A DNA stretch of 64,000 nucleotides from Streptomyces sp. NBC_00247 (GTDB lineage Bacteria; Actinomycetota; Actinomycetes; Streptomycetales; Streptomycetaceae): positions 1,116,001 through 1,180,000 of the forward strand of contig NZ_CP108093.1 of assembly GCF_036188265.1 (NCBI RefSeq), read 5' to 3'. This document shows positions 30,170 to 38,401 of this stretch, in pieces. The notes under the pieces are model-generated. The model saw nothing but the letters and a program-made list of their open reading frames with translations, had not been told where the DNA came from and searched no databases. Each line of letters starts with the position of its first letter. Within the stretch, counting starts at the first letter, position 1. A program made the translations under genes and the position numbers.

Positions 30170-30196
30170 TTGCACAAGTGTTCTTCACAGTAAGGT
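30170..30196 (+). promoter_or_regulatory. Possible promoter of the cytidylyltransferase gene
   Basis: TTGCAC (30170-30175) and TAAGGT (30191-30196) separated by 15 bases, 48 bases upstream of ATG 30244. The spacing is short for a vegetative promoter, so this is tentative. Confidence 0.3.
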
Positions 30197-30243
30197 CGTT
30201 GGAATCATCAGCACATGACGTTCACCGTGGGGGGAGAGAACGG

Positions 30244-30693
30244 ATGGTGCAGCACAGGGTGGGTTACGCGCCTGGCGTGTACGACCTGTTCCACGTGGGT
30301 CACCTCAACATCCTTCGTCATGCCCGCAGTCAGTGCGACTACCTGGTGGCGGGGGTCGTCTCCGACGAGATGGCGGTCCTCGCCAAGGGCCACCGGCCGG
30401 TGATCCCGCTGCCGGAGCGGCTGGAGATCGTCCGCAGCATCCGCCACGTGGACGCCGCCTTCGTGGAGACCGTGCCGGAGAAGATCGACACCTGGCAGCA
30501 GGTCCGCTTCGACGTGATCTTCAAGGGCGACGACTGGCGGGGCACGGAGAAGGGGAAGAAGCTCGAACGCGACTTCGCCGAGGTCGGCGTCGAGGTCGTC
30601 TACTTCCCGTACACCGTGCACACGTCCAGCACCCAGCTGAGCAAGGCGCTGGACGTGCTCACCGCCCGGCCCGGAGCGCTCTCAGCTCCCTGA
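30244..30693 (+). CDS. Glycerol-3-phosphate-type cytidylyltransferase
   Basis: 149 residues; ATG 30244 after GGGGGGAGAGAACGG. The nucleotidyltransferase fold begins VGYAPGVYDLFHVGHLNILRHA, with the HxGH motif (HVGH), and later FKGDDW and HTSSTQLSK in place of the family's RTEGISTT. It makes a CDP-alcohol from CTP and a polyol phosphate (glycerol-3-phosphate in TagD). It is convergent with, and overlaps by 35 bases, a CDP-alcohol phosphotransferase, so supply and use of a CDP-alcohol are encoded back to back. Product may decorate the surface polymer or form a teichoic-acid-like chain; substrate not determinable. Confidence 0.88.
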   Translation: MVQHRVGYAPGVYDLFHVGHLNILRHARSQCDYLVAGVVSDEMAVLAKGHRPVIPLPERLEIVRSIRHVDAAFVETVPEKIDTWQQVRFDVIFKGDDWRGTEKGKKLERDFAEVGVEVVYFPYTVHTSSTQLSKALDVLTARPGALSAP

Positions 30694-31408
30694 ACCACTT
30701 GGCCAGGAAGGCCACCAGGAACAGCGCGTGCACCACGGCGAGCGCCGCGTACCCCGCCAGGAAGGCCGCGGGCTCACCGAGCAGCAGGAAGACCAGGCAG
30801 AACACCCCGTAGTCGGCGGGGAGCAGCGCGACGGCGCGGACCCGGGAGACCGGCCCGGCACTGGCGGCGGTCCCCGGGTCCGCGCGCTCGGCCGCCTTGC
30901 CCAGCTGCTCGCGGAGCAGTCCGGCGCAGAAGGTCAGGGCGGCGACGAAGAGAAAGCCGAGGGGCAGCAACAGCCAGGCCTCGGAGCGCTGTTCGCCGAC
31001 GCGGTAGAGGTCCGAGCGGTAGAGGGAGATCAGCACCGCCGTGTGGACCAGGATCATCTTGGCGCAGTCCACCACATGGTCGAGCCACTCCCCGTCCGGG
31101 CCTCCGCGTCCGGTGAGCCGGGCGAGCTGGCCGTCGGCGGAGTCGAAGGCGAATCCCACCACCAGCCCGGCCCACACCAGCGCTCCGAGCGCCCAGGAGG
31201 GCCCGGCGAGCGCGACAGCGGCGAGTGAGCCGAAGGTGAAAAGAGCGCTCACGAGCGTGACTTGATTGGGCGTCAGTCCCATGCGGAAGGACACTGCCGC
31301 GAGCACCCGGCCGGCCGGTCTGTTCACGTACCGCGAGTAGAGCGAGACGCCCTTGGCAGTCTTCTGTGCCCCGCGCAACTCGCGCAGCACCGTACCCGTG
31401 CTTCCCAT
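30659..31408 (-). CDS. CDP-alcohol phosphotransferase family membrane protein
   Basis: 249 residues from ATG 31408. The full family signature D-x2-DG-x2-AR-x8-G-x3-D-x3-D is present (DSADGQLAR ... G ... D ... D, about residues 88-113), so it should be active. About six membrane segments. It transfers a phosphoalcohol from a CDP-alcohol to an acceptor, here probably an inositol-, glycerol- or polyprenyl-linked acceptor. The facing cytidylyltransferase is the obvious source of its CDP-substrate. The 3' end overlaps that gene by 35 bases. Confidence 0.9.
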   Translation of the reverse strand: MGSTGTVLRELRGAQKTAKGVSLYSRYVNRPAGRVLAAVSFRMGLTPNQVTLVSALFTFGSLAAVALAGPSWALGALVWAGLVVGFAFDSADGQLARLTGRGGPDGEWLDHVVDCAKMILVHTAVLISLYRSDLYRVGEQRSEAWLLLPLGFLFVAALTFCAGLLREQLGKAAERADPGTAASAGPVSRVRAVALLPADYGVFCLVFLLLGEPAAFLAGYAALAVVHALFLVAFLAKWFRELRALRAGR

Positions 31409-31511
31409 ACGCCCCCCAGCGTCCGGCGGTTGCCCCGCATCATGACACGCTTCCGTTTCCGGGCATACGGTGCCGGGCGGCGCGACGCTCGGCGCGCGGG
31501 ACGCACAAGGT

Positions 31512-31865
31512 TCAGCGTTCCTCGGTGAGTTGTGTGTCCAGGTCGTCGAAGAGCAGGTCGCCGTGGTCGACCTGGCCGGTCCGGTACGCGGATCTGGCCA
31601 CCAGGTGCGCCGCCACCGGGCCGGTCATCATCTGGAAGAAGAGGATCAGGGCGAGGGTTGCGAGGTCCATCCCGCTGCGCAGCCGCATCGCCACCCCGAT
31701 GAGCACCAGCAGGATGCCGAGGGTCTGCGGCTTGGTCGCCGCGTGGCTGCGGGAGAGGACGTCGGGCAGCCGGAGCATGCCGAAGGTGCCGAGCAGGCAG
31801 GTGGCCGCGCCGAGCAGGATGGCGACGGCCCCGGCGGTGTCGACGACGGTGAGCCAGGTGGTCAT
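31512..31865 (-). CDS. mrpG: Na+/H+ antiporter subunit G
   Basis: 117 residues, ATG 31865 overlapping the mrpF stop (ATGA). Three hydrophobic segments, with GTFGMLRLPDVLSRSHAATKPQTLG, the MnhG/MrpG hallmark. Last gene of the leftward Mrp operon. It is part of the membrane antiporter complex that exchanges Na+ (or K+) for H+ using the proton gradient. Confidence 0.93.
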   Translation of the reverse strand: MTTWLTVVDTAGAVAILLGAATCLLGTFGMLRLPDVLSRSHAATKPQTLGILLVLIGVAMRLRSGMDLATLALILFFQMMTGPVAAHLVARSAYRTGQVDHGDLLFDDLDTQLTEER

Positions 31866-32197
31866 GGTCCGGTCTCCTTCGTGCCGGTGGGGTGGCCCGG
31901 CCGGGGGTGCGGGCGCGGCCGGTCGCGGACCGCGATGAAGCGGGCGATGCCGACGGACCCGGTGAAGCCGAGGAACGCCAGGACCAGCATGATCGGGAAG
32001 TAGAAGGTGTCGCGGACCAGCGCCGCGCGGGCGCCGAGCCCGGCGATGATCAGGGCCGCGCACACGTCGAGCGAGAGCGCGCGGTCGAGCATCGAGGGCC
32101 CGCGCCAGATGCGCGCGAGCAGCAGCAGCCCGGCGACGACGATCGTCGCCACCGCGACGTACAGCAGCCAGCGGTCGACGTTCTCGGTCGTGCTCAT
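31862..32197 (-). CDS. mrpF: Na+/H+ antiporter subunit F
   Basis: 111 residues from ATG 32197, which overlaps the mrpE stop; this removes an upstream stretch without conservation. Three hydrophobic segments and the family motif RIWRGPSMLDRALSLD. Overlaps mrpG by 4 bases. Confidence 0.92.
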   Translation of the reverse strand: MSTTENVDRWLLYVAVATIVVAGLLLLARIWRGPSMLDRALSLDVCAALIIAGLGARAALVRDTFYFPIMLVLAFLGFTGSVGIARFIAVRDRPRPHPRPGHPTGTKETGP

Positions 32198-32811
32198 GCG
32201 GGGGTGCTCCCGGTCCGCGGGTGGGGTGGCGGCGGCTCGGCGACCCGGGCGATCTCGTCCCGGGTCCCGAAGGCCCGTACGGTCAGGGCTTCCATCCGCC
32301 ACACCGAGCGCCGGGCCGCGTCGAGTTCGGCGGGCCGGTCGGCGTCGAGCACGTGCAGGAAGACGGTGGCGGTGGAGCGGCGCACCTCGACGATGGCGCC
32401 ACCCGGCACGTTGGAGACGGCGACGGCGGTGGCGGTGAGCATGAGGTCGCTCCGGCAGCGCAGCGGCACCGCGATGACGCCCGCCCGGTGCGGCCGGCCG
32501 GCGAGGATCTGCCCGGCCACCTTCACCCCGGAGGTGACCATGTCGTACAGCAGATAGCCGGCGAGCCGCAGAATGCCCCAGGGGTGCAGCCGTAGCCCGA
32601 GATCGACCCGGGGCAGCGGGAAGGCAAGGCAGACGGCCACCGCGACGACCACTCCGGTGAGGACGTTGGCCCAGGTCAGGGTGGACCAGAGCATCACCCA
32701 GATCAGGGTGAGCCAGGCGATGAGCGGCAGGTCGAGCACGCGGCGCCCGCTCCTGCCCAGGGTGAGGGCGAGCGGTGGCATTCCGGGCCCGCGCGGGAGT
32801 CGGCGGCTCAC
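32194..32811 (-). CDS. mrpE: Na+/H+ antiporter subunit E
   Basis: 205 residues, GTG 32811 overlapping the mrpD stop. Two or three N-terminal hydrophobic segments, then a soluble half with YLLYDMVTSGVKVAGQIL and RSDLMLTATAVAVSNVPGGAIVEV, and FLHVLDADRP, characteristic of MrpE. Slightly longer than the usual 160-170 because of a Pro-rich tail. Confidence 0.92.
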   Translation of the reverse strand: MSRRLPRGPGMPPLALTLGRSGRRVLDLPLIAWLTLIWVMLWSTLTWANVLTGVVVAVAVCLAFPLPRVDLGLRLHPWGILRLAGYLLYDMVTSGVKVAGQILAGRPHRAGVIAVPLRCRSDLMLTATAVAVSNVPGGAIVEVRRSTATVFLHVLDADRPAELDAARRSVWRMEALTVRAFGTRDEIARVAEPPPPHPRTGSTPA

Positions 32812-34460
32812 CGGCCGAGCACCTCCTCGATGTAGGGCGTACGCCGCAGGAGTTCGGCGGCGGCGTGGTCGGTGTAGGTGGTCAGGGGGCCGGCGAAGAC
32901 GGTGAAGGCGAGGCTGATCGCGACCCCTGCGGCGGTGGCCGCGACCATGGTGCGCGGCAGCCGGGTCGTGGTGGTGATGGCGCGTCCGTGCAGGGTCGCC
33001 GCGAAGGCGCGTCCGGCCGGTCCGGGCAGCGGGCGCACAGGTTCGTCGCCGGTGCCGGGCATGCGGTCGGGTCCCTCGTCGGCGTCGTCGTCCTCGTCGG
33101 AGTCGGCCTCCAGCACGGTGCCGTCGAGTGCCTGTCCGGGCGGGGCGTCGCGCCAGAACGCGAGGTTCCAGACCTTGGCCATCACGTACAGCGTGAGCAG
33201 GCTGGTCGCCGTGGACCCGGCCACCAGGAGCCAGGCCCAGGCGCTGCCGTCGGCGACACCGGCCCGCATCAGGCCGAGCTTGCCGATGAAGCCGGAGAAC
33301 GGCGGGATGCCCGCCATGTTGAGCGCGGGGACGAGGTAGAGCACGGCGAGCAGCGGGGCGGCGCGGGCGAGGCCGCCGGTCCGGGTGAGTTCGGTGGTGC
33401 CGCCCCGGCGCTCCATCAGCCCGGCGACGAGGAAGAGCGTGGTCTGCACGGTGATGTGGTGGGTGACGTAGACGATCGCGCCGCCGTACGCCTGCCGGGT
33501 GGCGAGGCCGATTCCGAAGATCATGTAGCCGATGTGGCTGATCAGGGTGAAGGAGAACAGCCGCTTGAGGTCGGTCTGGGCGACGGCGCCGAGGATGCCG
33601 ACGATCATCGAGGCGAGGGCGAGGGCCATCAGCAGGTCGCCGACCCTGTTGCCGGGGAAGAGCAGCGTCTCGGTGCGCAGCATGCTGTAGACGCCGACCT
33701 TGGTGAGCAGGCCGGCGAAGACGGCGGTGACGGGCGCGGGTGCGGTGGGGTAGGAGTCGGGGAGCCAGGCGCCGAGTGGGAAGACGGCGGCCTTGACGGC
33801 GAAGACCGTCAGCAGCATGGCCTGGATCAACGTCTGCACCCCGAGCGGGAGTTCCGGCAGCCGTTGGGCGAGCTGGGCGAAGTTGGCGGTGCCGGCCGCC
33901 GCGTAGGTCATGGCGATGGCGGTGAGGAAGAGCATCGAGGAGAAGAGCGAGATGATCACGTAGGTGGAGCCGGCCCGGATGCGGGGTCCGGTACCGCCGA
34001 GGGTGAGCAGCACGAAGCTGGCGACGAGCATGATCTCGAAGCCGACGTAGAGGTTGACGAGGTCTCCGGCGAGGAAGGTGCAGGAGACCCCGGCGACGAG
34101 GATGAGGTAGGCGGGGTGGAAGACGGCGACGGGGGTCTCCTCGTCCCGGTCGGCCATGCCCTGCCCGAGGGAGTAGACGAGCACGCAGAGGGTGACGGCC
34201 GAGGAGACCGTCAGCATCAGGGCGGAGAGCCGGTCGGCGACCAGGGTGATGCCGAGCGGCGGGGGGAAGTCCCCGAGGTGGACGGAGAGCGGGCCCTTCG
34301 ACTGGGTGGCGGCCATGAGTCCGGCGGAGAGCCCGAGGACGAGCGTGAGCACGGCGACGCTGATGAAGCGCTGGAAGCGCTTGAGGCGGGTGCCGAAGGC
34401 GAGGCTGAGCCCGGTGGCGCAGAGCGGCAGCAGCACCGGCAGCGGGACGAGCGCGTTCAT
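32808..34460 (-). CDS. mrpD: Na+/H+ antiporter subunit D (NuoM/N-like)
   Basis: 550 residues from ATG 34460 (ATGA overlap with mrpC). About 14 membrane segments homologous to complex I antiporter-like subunits, with the conserved Glu in NLYVGFEIMLVASFVLL, and Lys in AVKAAVFPLGAWLPDSYPTAPAPVTAVFAGLLTKVG. An acidic cytoplasmic insert (EADSDEDDDADEG) precedes the last segment and is not a core family feature. Forms the ion-translocating core with MrpA. Confidence 0.95.
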   Translation of the reverse strand: MNALVPLPVLLPLCATGLSLAFGTRLKRFQRFISVAVLTLVLGLSAGLMAATQSKGPLSVHLGDFPPPLGITLVADRLSALMLTVSSAVTLCVLVYSLGQGMADRDEETPVAVFHPAYLILVAGVSCTFLAGDLVNLYVGFEIMLVASFVLLTLGGTGPRIRAGSTYVIISLFSSMLFLTAIAMTYAAAGTANFAQLAQRLPELPLGVQTLIQAMLLTVFAVKAAVFPLGAWLPDSYPTAPAPVTAVFAGLLTKVGVYSMLRTETLLFPGNRVGDLLMALALASMIVGILGAVAQTDLKRLFSFTLISHIGYMIFGIGLATRQAYGGAIVYVTHHITVQTTLFLVAGLMERRGGTTELTRTGGLARAAPLLAVLYLVPALNMAGIPPFSGFIGKLGLMRAGVADGSAWAWLLVAGSTATSLLTLYVMAKVWNLAFWRDAPPGQALDGTVLEADSDEDDDADEGPDRMPGTGDEPVRPLPGPAGRAFAATLHGRAITTTTRLPRTMVAATAAGVAISLAFTVFAGPLTTYTDHAAAELLRRTPYIEEVLGR

Positions 34461-35113
34461 CCGGCGTCTCCTGGGTGGTCGTCTCCCGGGTGGTCGTCTC
34501 CCGGGCGGGGGCGGTGCGCGGCGTCGTCCGGGGAGGTGCCGGCGCCGGCGGCTTCCGCGTAGTCCTCCGGGTCGGCGCCGAGCACGTCGTGCCAGAGGTC
34601 GCCGGTGGCGTCCCGCCCCCGGGCCTGGAGGGCGCGGTCGGCGCGCAGCCGGTGGCGCAGGCGGCGGCGTTCGTCCAGGTAGCGGGCGCGCTCCTCGCTG
34701 GTGGGGGCGTCGCCCGTCCGGTACTCCTCGATGAGCTGGGCGCGTTCGCCCCGTACCTCGGCGCGCAGTGCGATGCGCCGGTCCTCCAGGTCGTCGTGGA
34801 CCTCGTCGGTGCCGGTCAGCTGGTGGCTGCGGTAGGCCATGGCGAGCAGGAACGCGGTGGTGGCGAGAGTGATGACGATCGCGGTGAGGGCGATGGCCTG
34901 GGGCAGCGGGTCGGTGACCTCGCGCAGCGGTACGCCGTAGAGCAGGGGCGCGGCGCCCGCCGAGCCGGTGCCGGCCAGCACGAGGAGGTTGATGCCGTTG
35001 CCGACGATCACCGCGCCCAGCAGGATGCGGGTGAGCGGCCGGGTGAGCATGAGGATTCCGCCGACCGCGCAGAGGACGACGGCCGTGGCGAGCAGGGCGG
35101 CGCTGACGGTCAC
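34457..35113 (-). CDS. mrpC: Na+/H+ antiporter subunit C with long hydrophilic C-terminal tail
   Basis: 218 residues; GTG 35113 overlaps the mrpA stop. The first 100 or so are an ordinary MrpC/NuoK-like three-helix protein (ILLGAVIVGNGINLLVL, PQAIALTAIVITLATTAFLLAM). The remaining 110 are charged and cytoplasmic (RRIALRAEVRGERAQLIEEYR...RRRLRHRLRADRAL) and end in imperfect DHPGD repeats encoded by tandem DNA repeats at about 34470-34510. Usual MrpC is about 110-120 residues, so the tail doubles it; role unknown, possibly regulatory. Confidence 0.9.
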   Translation of the reverse strand: MTVSAALLATAVVLCAVGGILMLTRPLTRILLGAVIVGNGINLLVLAGTGSAGAAPLLYGVPLREVTDPLPQAIALTAIVITLATTAFLLAMAYRSHQLTGTDEVHDDLEDRRIALRAEVRGERAQLIEEYRTGDAPTSEERARYLDERRRLRHRLRADRALQARGRDATGDLWHDVLGADPEDYAEAAGAGTSPDDAAHRPRPGDDHPGDDHPGDAG

Positions 35114-38082
35114 CGGGCGCCGCCTGCCGTCTCGGCCGGGCCCTGGTGCCGCAGCGCGGCGGCGCGTTCGATCTGCCGGTCGATCTTCGCGCCCAGCGCG
35201 CGGACGAGGTCGAGGACGACGCCGAGGACCAGCAGGTAGACCCCGCAGTCGAAGAGGACCGACGTGCCGAGGTGGTAGTCGCCGAAGACCGGCAGGTGGC
35301 CGTGGTAGGTCCAGGCGTGCAGCACCGTGCCGTCGAGCAGGCCGAGCAGGGCGATGCCGGTGGAGAGGAACAGCCCCAGTCCTGTGATGAGTCCGGGGGG
35401 CAGCGGCGCCGCCTCCGCGAGTTCGAACCGGCCGCCCGCCAGGTAGCGGGTGATGAGGGCGACGGAGCCGACCATCCCGGCGACGAATCCGCCGCCCGGC
35501 ATGTTCTCCGCGCAGAAGAGCAGGTACACGGAGAGCACCAGGACGGGGTGGAACAGCAGCCGGGCGACCACCTCGAAGACGAGCGAGCGGTGTTCGGGGG
35601 CGAGGGTGGAGCTCGCGGCGAGCCAGTCGCGTTCGGGGGCGCCCTCGTCGCCCTGCGGGAGCCCGCTGAGGCCCTCATGGTCGCGGGAGAGCGACCAGGC
35701 GGTGCCGGGTGCCGGGGATGCCTTGAGCGTCGGGACACCGACCGGTACGACTGCGGCGGGCGCTGTCCGGCCGGGGGGCTCCTCGCCGGAGGCGGGTGGC
35801 TGCTCGCTCCTGCGGTGCAGGTAGATCAGGCTGGTGACGCCCACCGCGGCGGCGGCGAGCACCGCCGACTCGCCCATGGTGTCCCACGCCCGCAGGTCCA
35901 CCAGGATGGTGGCGACGACGTCCTTGAGGCCGTGGCTCGCGGCCTCCTCCACCATCGCCGCGCCGGCCGGTTCGGCGGTGCGGGCGGCGGCGGAGACCCA
36001 GACGGCGACCCCGAAGGTGGCGGCCGCCGCGAGGGCGACCGGGATGCGCACGGCCCTCCGCCAGGAGCTGACGGTCTCCTGGAAGTGCACCGGCATCCGG
36101 CGCAGCACCAGCACGAACACGATCATCGAAACGGTCTCGACGCAGAACTGGGTCAGCGCGAGGTCCGGGGCGCCCTGGACGACGAAGAGCAGCGCGGTGC
36201 CGTATCCGGTGAGGCCGGCCAGTACGACGGCCTTCATCCGGCGGCTCACGGTGAGGCAGAGCAGGGCCGCGGCGCTGGTGAGCACGGCCAGCGCGCCCTG
36301 GAGGGGGGAGTCCCAGAGCCGTGGGGCGACCGCGTCGTCCCAGGGGCGGTCGGTGACGAGGACCGCGAGTTGTCCGGCGATCAGGACGAGCAGGGTGGTG
36401 GCGAGGTAGACGGAGAGCGAACCGCGTTGCACCAGGCCGGTGATCTGGAGGGCGAGGCGTTCCAGGCCGAGCAGGAGGTGACCGAAGACGCTGTCGGCGG
36501 TGGGCCAGGCGACGCGCCGGGAGAGGGCGCGGACGGGGGTGCGGGCGGCGAAGAGGAGGGCGCCGCCCGCCCAGGCGACGGCGGAGAGCAGCAGCGCGGT
36601 GCCGAATCCGTGCCAGAGCGCGAGGTGGTACGGGTACGCGGTGGCGGGGAACTCGTCGGCGTACCGGCTGAACAGGTGTTCCGTCCAGCCGATCCCCGGT
36701 CCGAGCACGAGCCCGGCGACGGCGAGCACGGCGGGCGGGGCGAGAAAGGCGGCGGAGACCCGGTGGACGGGGGTGTCGGCGACGCCGGGCTTGCGGAGGA
36801 AGGCGCCCCAGACGAACCGGAGGGTGTAGGCGGTGGTGAGCGCGGAGCCCGCCACGGTGGCCGCGAGGGTCCAGAGGTCGGCGGTGTCTCCGTGCAGGAG
36901 CGCCTCGAACGCGGCTTCCTTGGCGGCGAATCCGAGCAGCGGGGGCAGTGCGGCCATGGAGGCGGCGGCGAGGACGCCGACGGCGCACACGTACGGCAGG
37001 GAGCGGCCGACGCCGGAGAGCCGGCGCAGGTCGCGGGTGCCGGTGGCGTGGTCGACGACGCCGATGACGAGGAAGAGCGGGGCTTTGAACAGGGCGTGCG
37101 CCAGGATCATCGCGACGGCGGCGAGCGCGGCGTCCCGGTTGCCGTCCCCGGCCAGCAGGGCGAGGAAGCCGAGCTGGCTCACCGTGCCGTAGGCCAGGAC
37201 GAGTTTGAGGTCGTGCAGGCGCAGGGCGCGCCAGCCGCCGAGCAGCATGGTGGCGGCGCCGAGCACGAGGATCACCGGGCGCCACAGCGGTACGTCGGCG
37301 AAGGCGGGGGCGAGCCGGGCCACCAGGTAGACGCCTGCCTTCACCATCGCGGCGGCGTGCAGGTAGGCGCTGACCGGGGACGGGGCGGCCATGGCGTTGG
37401 GCAGCCAGAGGGAGAACGGCCAGATCGCCGACTTGGACAGCGCGCCCGCCAGGACCAGCGCGACGGCGACCTGGACGGCGACGGAGGCGGTGGGAGGGTG
37501 GTCGACGATCTCCGAGATCCGGTACGTACCGGCCGCGTGACCGATGATCAGGAACCCGACCAGCATGGCGAGTCCGCCGAAGGTGGTGACCGTGAGGGCC
37601 TGGAGAGCCGATCTGCGGTTCTGCTTCTTCTCGCTGGTGTGCCCGATCAGCAGGTAGGAGAAGACCGTGGTCAGTTCCCAGAAGACGTAGAGCGTGATCA
37701 GGTCGTCGGCGAGGACGAGAGCGAGCATCGCACCGGCGAAGGCCAGCAGGTTCCCTGCGAACCGGGCCAGTTGGGGCGTGTCGTCGGCGAAGTACGAGGC
37801 GCAGTACAGCAGCACGAGGGTGCCGACTCCCGCGGCGAGCAGCACCATCAGTTCGCCGAGGGCGTCCAGGCGCAGATCGACGGAGACGTCGTACACCGGA
37901 ATCCAGTCCCAGGACCACCCGTCGGGCCGTCCGTCGGCGGCGCTCGTCCACATCGTGAAGGCCCACACCGTGGTGGCGGCCGGGGGGAGCGCGAGCACGA
38001 CGAACGCGCGACTGCCCAGCCGGTGCACCAGGGGACCGGCGCAGGCCGCCAGCGCGAAGTGGCAGGCGATGAGCGCGATCAC
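35110..38082 (-). CDS. mrpA: Na+/H+ antiporter subunit A (fused with MrpB domain)
   Basis: 990 residues; GTG 38082. N-terminal two thirds are NuoL-like, with about 16-18 membrane segments (ELTTVFSYLLIGH, LSKSAIWPFSLWLPNAMAAPSPVSAYLHAAAMVKAGVYL). Then comes a region with the DUF4040/MbhE-like parts and, at about 840-970, the MrpB domain (HRSLVFEVVARLLFHPVLVLSVYLLFCAENMPGGGFVAGMVGS). A hydrophilic linker sits near 775-835. The A-B fusion is normal for actinobacteria, so the operon A-C-D-E-F-G is complete. First gene; every following start overlaps the previous stop by 4 bases. Divergent from the conservon. Confidence 0.95.
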   Translation of the reverse strand: MIALIACHFALAACAGPLVHRLGSRAFVVLALPPAATTVWAFTMWTSAADGRPDGWSWDWIPVYDVSVDLRLDALGELMVLLAAGVGTLVLLYCASYFADDTPQLARFAGNLLAFAGAMLALVLADDLITLYVFWELTTVFSYLLIGHTSEKKQNRRSALQALTVTTFGGLAMLVGFLIIGHAAGTYRISEIVDHPPTASVAVQVAVALVLAGALSKSAIWPFSLWLPNAMAAPSPVSAYLHAAAMVKAGVYLVARLAPAFADVPLWRPVILVLGAATMLLGGWRALRLHDLKLVLAYGTVSQLGFLALLAGDGNRDAALAAVAMILAHALFKAPLFLVIGVVDHATGTRDLRRLSGVGRSLPYVCAVGVLAAASMAALPPLLGFAAKEAAFEALLHGDTADLWTLAATVAGSALTTAYTLRFVWGAFLRKPGVADTPVHRVSAAFLAPPAVLAVAGLVLGPGIGWTEHLFSRYADEFPATAYPYHLALWHGFGTALLLSAVAWAGGALLFAARTPVRALSRRVAWPTADSVFGHLLLGLERLALQITGLVQRGSLSVYLATTLLVLIAGQLAVLVTDRPWDDAVAPRLWDSPLQGALAVLTSAAALLCLTVSRRMKAVVLAGLTGYGTALLFVVQGAPDLALTQFCVETVSMIVFVLVLRRMPVHFQETVSSWRRAVRIPVALAAAATFGVAVWVSAAARTAEPAGAAMVEEAASHGLKDVVATILVDLRAWDTMGESAVLAAAAVGVTSLIYLHRRSEQPPASGEEPPGRTAPAAVVPVGVPTLKASPAPGTAWSLSRDHEGLSGLPQGDEGAPERDWLAASSTLAPEHRSLVFEVVARLLFHPVLVLSVYLLFCAENMPGGGFVAGMVGSVALITRYLAGGRFELAEAAPLPPGLITGLGLFLSTGIALLGLLDGTVLHAWTYHGHLPVFGDYHLGTSVLFDCGVYLLVLGVVLDLVRALGAKIDRQIERAAALRHQGPAETAGGAR

Positions 38083-38401
38083 AGCGGGGCGTCCGGGAAA
38101 TATGGCACTGAGTACAGATATATCCCCCGGCGGCGTTCACCCGTCCGGCACGCCGGACGGGACGCGGCGGCCCCTCATCACCACCCGGGCGGTCCCCGTA
38201 CGCGACCCTGGGGCGTCTAGAGGTGTGGGGAATACGTGGGACCGGTGTTGTTCATGTGAGCCCACTTTCTCTTCATTTTTTCACTGTGCCTAGTATCTAT
38301 GTGTCGAAGTTCTCAACGGAATTGACGGTTAGTGAGACCGTCACCACGTCAAGGAGCATGCCCTGCGCACGCGCGCGTCTCGGCGCACCGACTCGACTCC
38401 C
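38083..38401. other. Divergent control region between mrp and the conservon
   Basis: 319 bases, AT-richer than average near 38095-38130 and 38250-38330. It contains a perfect hairpin CCCGTCCGGC-AC-GCCGGACGGG (38140-38161), a -10-like TAGTAT (38291-38296) for rightward transcription, an inverted repeat TGACGGT-n7-ACCGTCA (38323-38343) and the ribosome site AAGGAG (38351-38356). No gene. Confidence 0.6.
38323..38343 (+). promoter_or_regulatory. Inverted repeat TGACGGT-n7-ACCGTCA ahead of the conservon
   Basis: Perfect 7-bp arms separated by 7 bases, ending 7 bases before AAGGAG. Position fits a repressor site or an RNA hairpin controlling access to the ribosome site. Confidence 0.45.

Noticed and set aside
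38140..38161. Perfect 10-bp hairpin between mrpA and the conservon considered as a terminator
   Set aside because: It lies between two divergent genes, so no transcript would end there; left as an unexplained symmetric element.
35146..38220. Open frame of more than 1,000 codons on the + strand opposite mrpA
   Set aside because: It is the antisense of a very strongly conserved membrane protein, and its composition (Gly/Glu/Asp/Arg-rich, no domains) is what GC-rich third positions produce on the other strand.
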